NCBI RefSeq assembly: GCF_002994745.2
Contig: NC_037090.1
Coordinates: 33,090,501-33,154,500 of the forward strand
Length of the DNA: 64,000 bases
Source: Rosa chinensis
Lineage: Eukaryota; Streptophyta; Magnoliopsida; Rosales; Rosaceae
Direction of reading: 5' to 3'
The translations under genes and the position numbers were made by a program. This document shows positions 44,561 through 57,059 of the stretch, one piece after another. Positions within the stretch are counted from its first letter, which is position 1, and each line of letters starts with the position of its first letter. The notes below the pieces were generated by a model. That model worked only from the letters and a program-made list of their open reading frames with translations, was not told where the DNA came from and ran no database searches.

Positions 44561-45064
44561 AAGAACAAGTTGAGCCTTTTAATCTGGAATAATTAGTTGA
44601 ACAAACAAAAGAGACCAAATATTCAATACAAAAGAACAGTTTCCAGCCAGAAGAGACCAAGTTCAATTTTCCCACCCCACAAAAACTGGCTGTGAATCAC
44701 TGTTGAATCAACCGTCTCAAATATCAAATTTTCCAAGGCCCCCCATATGTTCTAATTAGTGGTTTCCCCTCCAAGCATGGAGCAACCAAGCAATGCTACG
44801 TCCAGGAAATTATAGGGGATTGGATCAGCTACTTGTTCAATAAGAGGCACACTTCAAGCATACCAGTAATTTCTATAAAGGATTGGGTTTCTACATATGA
44901 CTAGGAGGTGCTATTCCTGTTACCATTACAAGAAGCAATTTCTTCCTATTCTTCCAAAGCAAACCATACAAAGTACCAATATTGAATCAAAAGAAAGAAG
45001 AAGACAAAGAATGGTGGCAATTACTTTTAATTGAAGCAGTGGTGTGATAGCAAACAGGACAACA

Positions 45065-45345
45065 ATTAAGCTACATACAAGATAGAGATTAATTGAATTA
45101 GCCGATACACAAAGGGACTCGAACCGTACTCGAGATCAAAATGGATCACGCCAACTTTGCACACCAGTCGCTCGTCGTACTGGATGCTCAATCTGCAGCA
45201 GCAAAGAAATTGAGAAGCCTCTGTCAGTTTCTGATTTGGTCGCGATTGATAAAAGAAGAAATGAAGAGTTTCCTGACTCTGCGCTGGAGATCAAGAACCT
45301 GTTTCTGATGAGCTAGAGGCAAGAAATACAACTGGGCTTGATTTA
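45065..45345 (-). pseudogene. Unidentified partial gene or pseudogene, two exon-like blocks
   Basis: On the minus strand 45195-45065 reads LSIQYDERLVCKVGVIHF, DLEYGSSPFVYRLIQ and a stop, with an acceptor-like TTTGCTGCTGCAG directly upstream. Another block near 45345-45275 reads LYFLPLAHQKQVLDLQRRVR. No ATG or further exon is evident beyond it. I do not recognise the protein. It could be a real 3' end whose upstream exons were lost to the repeats at 45400-46060. Confidence 0.35.
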
Positions 45346-45579
45346 AGCACGAAGGAAAAAGCCTGGCTCTCCAGGTCACCTTTTGTTTACTTGAGCCCTT
45401 TCACTACAGAAATTTGGGCCCATTTGAACTTCCTCGCAATGTGAAGCCCATCTCAAGTCACAGGGCCCAACCGCAAAGCTCACCACGACAACTGCTCAAA
45501 TCAGCGGACACTCTATTAAATTGGTTGTCTAAAAGAAATACATTTAACATATTCAAAATAATATATATTCATCTATCAA

Positions 45580-45990
45580 ACACCAATGTTGGTACAAAAC
45601 AAGAAATACAAATTCATATGAACTACGGTCGGTTTGATCTCACAATGGGTACGTAGGCAATCTAGCGACCCACTAGATACAACCACAAATTCAAACAGAA
45701 TCCCTGACTCCACCAGTCAAATTCAACCAGTCCTAAATTGGATCACTGACTCCAGTCAAATTCTTCCAACACCAGAAATACCAATTCTTGTGAACTACAA
45801 TGGTTTGATCTATTTTCAAGGATATGTAGGCAATCTAGCGACCCACTAGTTGCAACCACAAGTCCAAGCAGAATCCTTGACTCCACCAGTCAACTTCATC
45901 CGAACCGAATCACTGACTCCATCAATCAAATTCATCAAATCCGAATACCTGACCCCAGCAGTCAAATTCATCCAAACACCAGAAGGTTAA
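45580..45990. repeat. Tandem repeat, unit about 175-180 bp
   Basis: GTAGGCAATCTAGCGACCCA followed by CTAG occurs near 45652 and 45828. Each is preceded by ATGAACTAC or GTGAACTAC with GGTTTGATCT, and followed by CAACCACAA and several CCTTGACTCCACCAGTCAA-like phrases. The short CTGACTCCA/CAGTCAA phrase repeats at least six times up to 45975. Probably a decayed LTR-type repeat. Confidence 0.7.
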
Positions 45991-46242
45991 ATCATTCCCT
46001 AAATGACCTCAGGCACAAATTGAATCTCTGGTTCACTCACACTAAATTCGTCCAAACACTATTCTCATTTCCAAAAAAAAAAAACAATACCCTCCAATGG
46101 GTCATTCACTCATTGGAATTTTTGCCCCCTTAAACCAATACTATAGTACTCTTTACCAAAGGGTATGTTGGGTATCTCAATCTATACCCCCTGTGAAGGT
46201 GTACTCTCAATCTCAGTATATAAACGCCTTAGTACTAGGAAT

Positions 46243-46405
46243 GGGCAAATGGGGGCGGGGTACCCGCGGGTTTTCCCCTCATTTTTCAAGCTGGGGTGGG
46301 GACGGGGTTCCCCCATCACGGGTGCGGATGCAGATGCGGGGGCGGGGTGACATATTTCCCCTATGGGGGTGGGGGTGGGGGTGTGGGGGCGGGGGCGGGG
46401 TTTCC
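46243..46405. repeat. Extremely G-rich tract (G4-prone)
   Basis: Runs of four to six G separated by one to three bases (GGGGGTGGGGGTGGGGGTG near 46365-46384, then GGGGGCGGGGGCGGGG), plus GGGTACCCGCGGGTTTTCCCC near 46258. Such GGGTACCCGCGGG blocks occur in some plant hAT elements, which fits the transposase piece next to it. Confidence 0.7.
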
Positions 46406-46728
46406 CATTACCCAGACGAGGCATTCAGCACCAGTGGGAGAGTTGTGAGCTCCCATCGGAGCCGTCTACATGTAGACACCTTGGAGGCTCTTATGTGCGC
46501 CCGAGACTAGATGCGGAGTGAAATGAAAGGTATACAATAATAATAAATTTTTTCTCTTCATTTTATTGTATATGCATACTCATACTCTTTTTACATAATA
46601 ATCATTTTTACACAAACTATTTTATTCTTTTATCAGCTGCAGGAATTACTTCAAATGGCGATTGCACATTTGATGATGATTTTGACTTAGCCGAGTTCAT
46701 GAAGGATAACGTCACTCTTTATGATTGA
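46405..46728 (+). pseudogene. hAT transposase C-terminal remnant
   Basis: From 46409 it reads YPDEAFSTSGRVVSSHRSRL, then DTLEALMCARD, the C-terminal dimerisation region of hAT transposases. TAG at 46508-46510 replaces the expected tryptophan codon (CARDW). A donor (AAAG/GTATAC at 46529) and acceptor (CTGCAG ending 46642) then join to GITSNGDCTFDDDFDLAEFM and a stop at 46726-46728, matching the acidic last exon. The N-terminal and catalytic parts are missing, so it is inactive. Confidence 0.75.
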
Positions 46729-47009
46729 CATTGGAAGAAGAGGGAATTATTGATGAATGTAGGATTTCATGGATTAGAATGATTAATGTATGATTATTGA
46801 GTAGGATTTGGATGGATCACCAACTTTTGTATTTAGTAGGATGGATTATTAATTGTCTATTAATATGATTAAGATGATTAAGAAGTTTCTTATAACTTTT
46901 ATAATTTCAAATATTAACACCTTTAATGAATTTACCTTTTCAACGTATTGGCTAAGCTCCCTCTCCCTCTCTCTCGAAATTTCTCTCCGATACTCCGACT
47001 AATTCAGAG

Positions 47010-47668
47010 TAAGAGATGACAATGGAGGTGACACGGCGGCCTTTGGCATTGCTCACTATGAAATTATGAATTGTTTTGCTACTCGCACAGGTGTGTGCTA
47101 CTTAGCCATTGTCCATTAATTTGAAGTCAAATGTTCCAAGTTTTAGCATGTTTATAAATGTCAAAGCCTATGTTTCTATTTAATTTTCAAAATTTCTCAA
47201 TTCGTGTAGCTCTAACATTGCAGAGTCGAGGAATTCTGTCCCTCAAAGTGATCGAGTAAAGGTGTGTCATTTATTTTTATCTTTTTCTCATGAATGGAAT
47301 GAAGAAAGAGAATTTGACCCCTGTTGTGTCACATGATTCATTTCTTTTTTTTGTCGCAACTTCTCAATAGGTATTAGAGAAGGAGGAAGCTGCACCTACA
47401 TGGTGTATTGCCAAGCCTTCTGCAGATGCCGAAAAGCTTCACCACAACATTGACTTCAGCCGCGGCCAACTGGAATAGACTGCAGACCTATTCTGCCCGG
47501 TGGTAATTTAATTGCTTTGATCCGGACAATGCTGTTTCACATGCTTCAGTTGCAATGAATCTGTTCTACAAGGCCACCAGAAAGAACCCTTGGGACTGCC
47601 ATTTCAATGGCACTGGCTTAATCATTTATCAGAACCCATCTGTCGGCATTTGCCACTATCAAGCTTAA
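47010..47668 (+). pseudogene. X8/CBM43-domain (plasmodesmata callose-binding-like) pseudogene
   Basis: From the acceptor at 47370 it reads APTWCIAKPSADAEKLHHNI, then DFSRGQ and a stop (TAG 47476-47478). Past two small insertions the frame returns as DCRPILPGG, then CFDPDNAVSHASVAMNLFY, WDCHFNGTGLIIYQNPS, ending CHYQA at 47668. This is the whole X8 domain, which binds beta-1,3-glucan. The conserved Cys before GQ is Arg here. Upstream, 47016-47090 resembles a broken signal-peptide exon. Disrupted in several places, so probably nonfunctional. Confidence 0.7.
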
Positions 47669-48318
47669 GGAATCATGCTAAGTTCATAGGAGTGATAGGA
47701 CTGCAATATGGACAGCCTTTTTTCCATGTCAAAGTTTAACAAGTCAGTTGCTCGTACTTGTTATTGTTATCCGACTTTCAAAATTGTACCAGTATATGTT
47801 GGTCTCACAATCTTTTCTAAATATCTGCCGATTTACTGATATATTTTCCCACCAAATGCACTGCATTACAAATCTTGTCCTAATTTTTGCGTGCCGAACT
47901 GCCAATACATACGCCAAGTTTTTAAAACTTGCTCACAACTTTGCACTAGCAAAATCTACATATGTAAGAGAGTGAAAGAGAAACAGATGAACACAGGTTT
48001 GAAGTCTGAACCAGCTTAAACCAGATAATTTGTTTCATTGACATAACAAAAATGAAAGGAATCACAGGTTCATGTTTGAAAGCTAATAACTAATAACATA
48101 GATAGCTTCAGTGCCATCAATTTGGACAAAATTCTGTTCATTACAGAGACACTGGTGGATGAAAATACAGTAATCCATTAAATAAAATAAGAAAAACAAA
48201 TAATAGAAAAGACCAGCGATAACGTATGAAAATTAGAAATTAGACTCTGAGAACACGCATATTATTCATCCCACTTGATGCAAGCACTGAATGACCGGCA
48301 CGGCACAATCGAACAATC

Positions 48319-49500
48319 TCAAGACTGAGGCTTCTCCCACTTGAGGGGCTTCACAACCTCCCAGGTGAAGTCAGGGTCATCCCTTCCGAAGTGCCCATAG
48401 GCGGCTGTCTTCAAGAATCTTCCATTGCCACCCCTCTTGAGGTCCAGGTTGATGGTCATCATACCCGGCCTGAAGTCAAAGTTCTCCTTCACAATTTTAA
48501 GGATCTCCTTGTCAGGGATCTTTCCAGTTCCGTATGTGTCGACGAAGACCGACAAGGGCTCAGGGACACCAATGGCATAGGAGACCTGCACGATGGCCCT
48601 GCGAGCAAGACCATTTGCTACAATGCTCTTGGCAGCCTGCCTGACAATGTAAGCACCACTCCTGTCCACCTTGGTAGGGTCCTTTCCAGAGAAAGCACCA
48701 CCACCATGGGCTCCCCAACCACCATAGGTATCAATAATGATCTTGCGTCCGGTGAGACCTGCATCACCATGAGGACCACCAATCACAAAGCGACCAGAGG
48801 GGTTAAGATGGAAGATTGTCTTCTCATCCAGGTACTTCTCGGGGATGACAGGCTTAATAACATGCTCCTTGAGGTCAGCAGCAATCTCATCATTTGTGAC
48901 AGTCTCGTCATGCTGGGTGGAGATAAGAACAGTGTGGACACGTAGTGGAACCATAGCACCGGCTTCATTCTGGTATTCAACTGTCACCTGGGTCTTGCCA
49001 TCAGGTCTCAGCCATGCGCAAGTACCATTCTTTCTAACTTCAGTGAGGCGAGCACCAAGCTTGGTTGCAAGGACATGGCTAAGGGGCATCAACTCAGGGG
49101 TTTCATCAGTGGCATAGCCAAACATGTGACCCTGGTCACCAGCACCAATCTCCTCTGGGCGCTTGGTAAAGTGACCATGGACACCCTGGGCAATATCTGG
49201 GCTCTGCTGCTCAATGTTGACTAGGACCTTGCAGTTATCAGCATCAAGACCGACATCATCAGAAACAAACCCAATGCTGCGGCATGTGTCACGGACAATC
49301 TTCTCGTAGTCAACAGTGGCCTTGGTGGTGATCTCTCCGAACACCATTACCATGTTTGTTTTGGTACATGTCTCACAGGCAACCTTGCTGTCAGGATCCT
49401 GCTCAAGGCAAGCATCAAGCACTGCGTCAGAGATCTGGTCGCACAGCTTGTCGGGGTGTCCCTCGTTCACAGATTCAGATGTGAATAGGAAAGTCTCCAT
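48319..49500 (-). CDS. SAMS: S-adenosylmethionine synthase (methionine adenosyltransferase)
   Basis: A single coding exon of 393 residues, standard plant length, beginning [20 protein letters not shown]. It makes S-adenosylmethionine from methionine and ATP in the cytosol, feeding methylation, ethylene and polyamine synthesis. Signature motifs: GHPDKLCDQ (ATP and metal site), [16 protein letters not shown] (the conserved methionine loop), [16 protein letters not shown] (P-loop-like, flexible) and the DLKRGG region at the end. High GC at wobble positions sets it apart from neighbours, as is normal for this highly expressed gene. No disruption. The coding part is uninterrupted while the leader carries an intron (next entry). 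It is the best conserved gene in the window. Confidence 0.97.
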   Translation of the reverse strand: METFLFTSESVNEGHPDKLCDQISDAVLDACLEQDPDSKVACETCTKTNMVMVFGEITTKATVDYEKIVRDTCRSIGFVSDDVGLDADNCKVLVNIEQQSPDIAQGVHGHFTKRPEEIGAGDQGHMFGYATDETPELMPLSHVLATKLGARLTEVRKNGTCAWLRPDGKTQVTVEYQNEAGAMVPLRVHTVLISTQHDETVTNDEIAADLKEHVIKPVIPEKYLDEKTIFHLNPSGRFVIGGPHGDAGLTGRKIIIDTYGGWGAHGGGAFSGKDPTKVDRSGAYIVRQAAKSIVANGLARRAIVQVSYAIGVPEPLSVFVDTYGTGKIPDKEILKIVKENFDFRPGMMTINLDLKRGGNGRFLKTAAYGHFGRDDPDFTWEVVKPLKWEKPQS

Positions 49501-50367
49501 TTTCTACACAACAAAATAATAAACCTGAGATACAATCAATATCAAGGTAAGCAGTCACGCCATGATTCATGCAACAACAAAATTGTAATACTAAATTCAA
49601 AAGTATGGAGGAATTGGCAACCGGATTAAATCCGAATTAGAACATCTACTTTTACAAAAGCAACTACAAAAAAGAGTCATATTCCAAAGCATCACATCGT
49701 ATCAAATATAAAGCCGAACAGAACAGAATCTACTTTCAAAACACAGAATCAGAACACAATGCTTGAGAAGGGAACTACCGCAACATGTCCATGACTGAAA
49801 ACGACATTTCAAGAATAAAGGAGAGATCGAGAATATATACATATACATACATCATCTACTACAATGACACCAAACAGAACACGCAACACATATCAAATAC
49901 ACTCGATCTACACCACAATCTTCGGAAATAATAAATTTCATAGCTACAAGCAGTAGAAACCAACCAAGCCAATAGGCCATGAACTATATATGGACTCAGA
50001 TCTGCAAATTCACTATATGAAAATGAAACACCACCGAGCAACAAAGCGTGAATGTCAACTAAACCAGGCTCAAATCTATCAGATCTTAAATATTTCGAAA
50101 ACAAACTCATAAACCCCAACCAAAAACCCCCCATAAACATCCAGATCTGCAAGCATTTCAGCTAATTAACCACAGCAATAACAAAAACGAATTAGAGAGA
50201 AGGACGAAAATGGCACCTGTAAAGCGTAGATCTGACACTTGGAGGGAAGAAGACGGAGGCTGTGGTTTTCGAACCAGACCCCTAACGAACAGGAAGGAAG
50301 GTGAAATTGAAATTGTGGGACTCAAAAGTCTATGCAGCCTCAAATCCCTGCGCCTTGGTATTTATAG
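49501..50367 (-). promoter_or_regulatory. Leader intron and TATA box of the SAM synthase gene
   Basis: On the minus strand the acceptor TTGTGTAG ends three bases before the ATG (49504). A donor lies near 50213 (TTTACAG/GTGCCATTTT), giving a 5'-UTR intron of about 0.7 kb, typical of plant SAM synthase genes. CTATAAATA at 50367-50359 is a good TATA box, with a leader of about 120 bases before the donor. Confidence 0.65.
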
Positions 50368-50399
50368 ATCAGCTGTGCTCACCGGTTTACCGGGCCCTC

Positions 50400-52670
50400 C
50401 GGTTTTGGGCTTTTTTTTATTTACCCCTTCATTAATATAATCCGAATCAAGTAGGGTCGTGGCCGTTGGATGAGATAATCAATGGATGGTATTAGTCTGG
50501 GGTTTGGTGAGAATATCTTGTACCTGGGGCTTTAGGTATTACTGGCTAGTGCCGGTCTTTCACCAACCCTAACCGGTACTCGGCTCACTTAGCTCAAATG
50601 GCTTGGCTCAACTTCACTCGGCTAGTAGAACCTTGCACCTTTTTCTTGTAATTTTTAGATTCGAAAATCTCTAATTTTGTGAATTTATTCAAAAGACATA
50701 CAATTTACGCGGACATTAACAGCTGAATTTTGATCTATTTTGTACGTGAAGCTTACGAGTTCAAATTAATCGCACTGATATTATCTGATGGGCTAGTTAG
50801 AGGTAGAGATTGAAAAAAAGAAGGAAAAAAAAAACTAGGTTGACATTGACATACCCTAGGTGTTGGTATTGGCCCTTTGGGTCAATTGTTCTCGGTGTTG
50901 AAAACTTATAGGCGTGTTGAATGAAGACATGAACTTGTGCATTATACATTTTGGACTAGAAAACCCTAAATGGTCATAGCGGTAACAGAAAATAAAAATT
51001 AAGTATCAAATCAGATAATAATTAATTGAAGATCCTCATTAATTGAAATAGAAAATCTTACTCTGATTAACTAATTACCGTCGGTTATTTATTGTAAGGG
51101 AGTGGATTGCAACCATTTTGCTTCAAGTTAGAGTCAGGCTAGAGAAACGACAAACCGCTTTTTTGACTCTTTGGTTGGAAACGACAAACCGCTTCGGTTA
51201 GATTAATTTCCATTTGACTCAGAACCAAATAAAGAAGGGGGAATATCTAAATGGGAAGTGGAACAAGAATGAAGCATGAATGCACGAGGCATTTGGCTGT
51301 GGAAGTACTAAGCTACCCCTGTGGGATCAATGGAGTATGAAGGGTATTTTGGTCTTTACATGCACAGGGGGCAAAAATGAGCTGACATCCTGGAAATGAA
51401 AGCGGTGCCCTAATTTACGTCATTTCTTGAAAGGAAATGCGGCAGGACATTAATTATGAGAATGATTTTTTTTTTTTTTGGGTACATGAGAATGATTTTT
51501 TTTAGTGTCACCTTCCTCTATAACAGAAAATCCAGGTAAATAAAGACATTTCTCTTAAAATGGGATCGTATTTCTAGTCTTGGAAACACAGCTGGCCAAA
51601 CGGAAAAAAAAATCTTACCTTATTTTCTTCAGTGTGTATCGAGAATTTGGTACGTCTTTGCATCTTCAAATCAACTTTTTTTATTTTAATTAGATAAACA
51701 ACTCATATACTACAACTAATTTTTTGTGAGTTGAACTTACAACCTTCCACTTACAAATGAGAGACTATGCCACTAAATCAAATGGTACTGGGCTAAATCA
51801 ACCATTCTTAGTTTCTCATCTTTTTTGTATATTAGATTTTTTTTTTTTAAGTGTTTTGGGTTCATAGAGGCTGATGCTCTTGATCCTCCTATAACATTGT
51901 TGATTGTCTTTAACGAATTTGTAAGGAACCTAATGTTGGATTCTTAGAGAATTAGAGGTAGGATGCGGGTCATGCAGCATATATTGTTTCTAGTCTTATT
52001 AGGATTTCTATTTTGGTCATTAGTCGGTTGAAATAATTCATTACTCAATAGAGCTACAGTTTCAGTTTCAGAGTGAAAAATAATTTTCAAGTGGGAATTG
52101 GTATTTAATTGTGAATCCTGGACTCCTAGTTGTTGTCTTATTGTCGTACTCGTCATGACATTGTTCTTGCAGACTAACTATTTTATCATATATGTGATTT
52201 TGTTGTTAATGTGCTTGTGAGCCGCCCTTACATAAGTTACATGTAGTTTGGTACTTTTAAGACATGGTGTAGAAAATAGAGTATTTTTCTTAATGTTGAT
52301 TATAAAGATTTATTTTAACGCTCAAAATTATTTTTTCTCTCTAATTTGTGAAAACAAAAATTACTTTTATCAGTTGGAATACAATAAAAGTAATCGTCAT
52401 TTTTGAAAGAAGGTAAAAGTTTTTCTACAGAATGACAATAACTTTTCTAAAGAATGACCATAGTTTTTTGGTTTGTTGACAATAGCGTTTTAATTCATGA
52501 CAATAATTATTTGGATGCAATGACATGTTCGTAAATAATACAAAGTAAAAAATATTTAAGTGGCCTAGAAAATAATAAAGTTACTAAAAGTGATCTTATA
52601 TGGTAGCCCAATTACCATTATTGATACAACTTATCGAAACAACCACCCGGATTGCTCCAAAAAACTAGGA
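50400..52670. other. Intergenic, no gene
   Basis: AT-rich DNA with simple repeats and one micro-insertion scar at 51456-51503. Some T-rich blocks such as 51835-51860 may be old retroelement tails. No credible coding frame. Confidence 0.45.
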
Positions 52671-52679
52671 CTGTTTGGG

Positions 52680-53570
52680 TCTAGGGTTGGAAAATTCTTC
52701 TCTTCCGACGACACTCGGGTCCATCTTTGGGTTCGCCTCGCAAATGATGGGCTGCTACCGGGCGGGTGATTAGCTATTGCCTTTTGTCCTGTCGAATTGT
52801 TTGGCCTGAGGTGTTGATGATTTGGTCAGCGTCTTTTTTCCTAATCAAACTTTGTGGTAGGATGTCCATTGATACCGATTTCAATGAACGAGGTGGCGGC
52901 ACAAGGTGAGATTGGATCTTATCCACATCTTCTCCAGGCGACGGTGACATCGAATTTTGCTGGCGGCTTGGCACAAAGGGATCTGAACTTGTTTTGATGT
53001 CGAGTCTAGTTGGCACTTTTTCCGATAGCGTCTTCTAGGAGTGGGCTTTACGGTGACAACTTTTCCTTGAGTTGAGGCAGCAGGTGCGCATGTGGAGTGT
53101 TGAGGCAAAGGTTTAGTCGTGGCGGCGGGTCGGATCGAGGTGTGGTGGTGGTCTGCTCAAGGGAGGTGAAGGGAGAACTGGGCTAGGCCAGCTGTTGGGC
53201 CTTGGGTTCTGACTTTTTCTTTGGGCCATATGGGTTTCTAAATAGTTAGATTTTCCTTTCTTTTGTTTCACTTTGTTTAGGGAACTCTATGTTAGTAGCT
53301 TAGTCTATTTTCAATAATTCTCTAATTTTTAGGGAGTTATACCTTTTTATGTGCTTTTAGCGAATATTCTGAAGTAGTATTGAAGGAGAAGATCCGCTAT
53401 TTCAATGTATTTGATGTTTAATGAGTATACCTAGTTTTACGCACCACTGTGGATACTAACACTTATTTTTGTCTGTCTATAGATTGCAGCAGAAAAATAT
53501 GTAATGATCATTTTGCCTTGAATTGAATGATATTGCTGCCCTTGTGGGTTTGATTAAAAAAAAAAAAAAA
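52680..53570 (+). mobile_element. Poly(A)-ended non-LTR retroelement fragment
   Basis: A GC-rich body (52680-53230) in AT-rich surroundings is followed by an AT-rich 3' part and about 16 A (53554-53570). The architecture matches the insertions at 30316 and 32301: 5' GC-rich segment, 3' tail, no reverse transcriptase. No clear target duplication. Confidence 0.45.
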
Positions 53571-54298
53571 ATTGTTGGCCCGATTTAAATTCGAATTCTT
53601 TTCCCTTATGATAAAATAAATATAAAATAATAATAATCAATTTTTCCAATCCGAGCTTGTAAATTGATAGATATTATTCTTCAGTTTTTTTATTTTGTAA
53701 CTTTTGCTTTATATATTTTTTTTTTTAAGGGAAACGTAGCGGAGCATTTAATCAGTAACCCATATGAATTTTGATGTTTTGATAAGGTTGGCATTGACAT
53801 TGAACTACCAAAATGTTTGAGGATTCAACACAGACAATGACATAATGGTGACCTTGGTCCTTCAATTCTTCAACTATAAAAGAAACGTGCGTAGGGAATG
53901 GAAGTCATCTTTTTATCTTTTATCTTTTTTATTATTATTTATGTCATGAGGTAGGAGCAAAAGACTAAAATGCTATTTAGTCATAACTCATAACTGATGT
54001 GAATTATCTTTGTCGAAAAAAAAAAAAACTGATGTGAATTATGCATCCGTCATGATACGTAATGAAAGTCATTTTTAAACAGACTTTTATGCATATTTTC
54101 AATGTGATTTTCCCTGTTCTCTCTTCTGTTTTTTTAATAATCCCTGTTCTCTCTTAAATTGCTTGAGATGAGTGATTTGATTGATAACATTGTTAACAAG
54201 ACAACGAGATATTGAGAGATTCAAATACTCTCATCCTTATCTTCAAATTATATCCCGAGTACAAGTTAATTGAATGCAAAATTAGTGAATGATGATAG

Positions 54299-55642
54299 GG
54301 TGCTATTCACGCACATATTTTCTCATTCACACACCCTCATTATTTTTCTATTACTTTAATTTAATTTTCTTTTACAAATTACTCTAACTACCCTCGCTTG
54401 TAATTATGTTTTTTTTTTTCTATTTGTCAAGTCAATCATGAATCAACCATCAATATACAATAAATCAATTTATTTTTTTACTAAGATATTATGATACGAA
54501 GATCTTCCAAATAACACTAATTTTCAGCAGTAAATGTGGTTTTGTCTCCACACTCGGATTGTTAGGTAAAAATGTACCGGACCTAATTCAGTATTGTGAA
54601 GAGAACAATACAATAACAAGTTGGTTATTTAGAGTAATAGATTGAACTGAAATGTATAGATTGTAAAAATTTGGTACGTATATAAAAATGAAATGCATAA
54701 ACCATAGTCGGGGCTGCAAAACCAGAGAGTAAAAAGTTGCACATGAACTTACAATAGCAAAAGGCAAACTATCCTTATCTCAACACATTTAATTCCTTTC
54801 AACTAGAAGCAATGATAAAATTGTCAGCACAAATATTTCAATAATGTATATTGGAGCATGAATTACCCAAATAATTTGATAGAAAATAACAAAAACCAAT
54901 GTACCAATCCACAACATTGCTTCATAAAAATAAAATCTAATAAACAAGAGTAACTAGAAGCATCAAAGCCAATCAACCCTCAATAAAAAACACAAACCCT
55001 TGCTGAAACCCACCCCCACAAACAACCACTCCTTATCTCTGAAACCCCCCTCAACTCATATTAATTTGTGTAGTTTTCCTATGGCAAAATCTTTCGTATT
55101 CTAGCATAATATAGTAGAACAAATCATGTCTATAACCATAAGGCTATCATTATTAGGCTGTTGTAAAGTGCTATAGTTGCTTAATAGATTCAAATACACT
55201 AAATAATTTCAGTTAGAATCTTACCAAGAATGATGGATTCAAAGGGACTCGAATGATCATTGAACTCATATTTTTCTCACATGTCTCCATTGCAAATCAA
55301 GTGTAAAATTTTCTCTGAAGATGAGTCTAAAGTTGCCTGTTTTGCTTTGATTGAACTTCAAAGCATCACATTAGAGAGAAAGAATGACTATACTAGAGAA
55401 GTTTTTGATGGAAAAAGGAATCAAAAAGAGTTTTGAAGTCCTTTATGCCTGCAAGAAAATAATGGTTTAGGATTTGAGAATGATTGAATTGCCAAATAGA
55501 AAAAAAAAAAAAAAAAAAAAGGAAAAAAAAAATCTTAATTGCAAAAGAGGGTAGTTAGGGTAATTTGTAAAAAAAATTGATTTAAAGTAATAGAAAAATA
55601 GAGGGGGTGTGTGAATAAAGAAAAATGGTGTGTGAATAACAT
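54299..55642. mobile_element. Long-TIR non-autonomous DNA element
   Basis: The left arm from GTGCTATTCACGCAC through TTCACACACCCTC, TTTTTCTATTACTTTAAT and ACAAATTACTCTAACTACCC (54299-54395) is repeated in reverse at 55545-55642, giving about 95-bp inverted repeats at roughly 80 percent identity. The 1.1-kb interior is AT-rich and noncoding. The target duplication is not clear. Mutator-like or similar. Confidence 0.7.
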
Positions 55643-57059
55643 GTCATATCTTGTTCTTTTACTATTTTCGATTTGGTCAAATTATGACAACTTTTTATTT
55701 TTTAATTTTTTTATCAATAGCCAATGTTAATTAAAGTAGCATTACAAATATGACTCACCCGGATCTCCAAGGTATGACAAAAGAGAGCCATAAAAGACAA
55801 ACTTAAAGTAAAACCCTAGATTAGATTCAACTAACATAATGCGACCTTAGAATTAAGTTCCACGTTACAAGTAAGCGGACACTATCAAGAAAGGTTCTGA
55901 ACGCAGTCAAGCGTCTTCCCTAATTTATTAATTCAATCTCACTAATGACTAAATATTTTAGACAATATCAATCGTTCCAGTAAAATATATGTCCATTCCA
56001 AAAAAAGAAGATACACAAAGAAGTGACTGTCTCATTTGTTCGTTCTTTTTTAGAAGTTTTCATATTTTCTCAATTCAACAATGCATGATGAACGCTTGGC
56101 CCGTGGTCATATAGACCAGACTCGTTCGGTCAATGGGAGTTTAGTTATGTTATTGGTTTCAGGCTTTCAGCACGTCTTCTTTCCTATAACTATTGAGAAA
56201 AAAACATATTTCGAGTCTTCAGGTGGCATGGGTGTGGCATGACGCATGCTTGTTATTTTTGGTATACTCGTCTCTACGGAGACAAGTACAAACGTGCTTG
56301 ATGCATCCCATGAAACTTGCTTTTGAGGTGGGTTTGATCACGCCCGCACCCACACCCCCACCCAAATCTGAAGGAGAAAGCTTAGCCATGATGGATCATT
56401 CCTCAACGAAAATCAGATTTGTTTCTTCCGATTTGGTTACAAGTCAAAGTCATTATTGACTTGGGAGGCATGTTGCATGATAAATTGGTAATTCCCTCTT
56501 CTGGGATCGAGATTGTGAGAGAGCCATAGACTACAAGTTTGGTCACCAACCCCAATCCAGTAATTGACCCAATTCATCCACTTCTGGGTTCCTTCCAGGG
56601 TAGAATGGGAATACCATTTAACCAACCCCATTCAAGAAGCATTGAACTTTCAATATGACTTGGCAGCAACTGATAAGGAAGTGACAATGCATTATTTGAT
56701 TAAGAAAGTGGTGCAGTTGGGATTTGTTAAGGGCTGAGGTAGGTGCGGTTCCCACTTCCGGCCGGTGAACAATCCCAAAATGTTGGGGGAACCGGCACGT
56801 ACCGGTCGTCGGTGTTGATCTGACATGTCTGTCTATGGTCCTTGGTTGGTGAAATGGCTTGTCTGTGTGTGTGTGAGTGAGTGCCTAAATGTAGATCCAG
56901 ATTCCACATAGGACATTTTAGCAAGGTTGGTGAGCCGTGGAATCGTTAGCTTTACAAAAGAAGCACGCTCCAAATGTGCAAGGAAATTATGAAAATTAAA
57001 TGAAAGCAAAGCAGCCAGCCGGAGCCGGAGCCGGCAAGCCTTGTGTTTGAAGAAGGATG

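Noticed and set aside
46097..46510. A 137-residue Gly/Arg-rich protein
   Set aside because: Its middle is the G-rich simple tract; only the last 35 residues have meaning, as a hAT transposase remnant.
56330..56730. A possible coding region around PVIDPIHPLLGSFQGRMGIP
   Set aside because: Only one short phrase looks protein-like, with stops around it and no family I could name.
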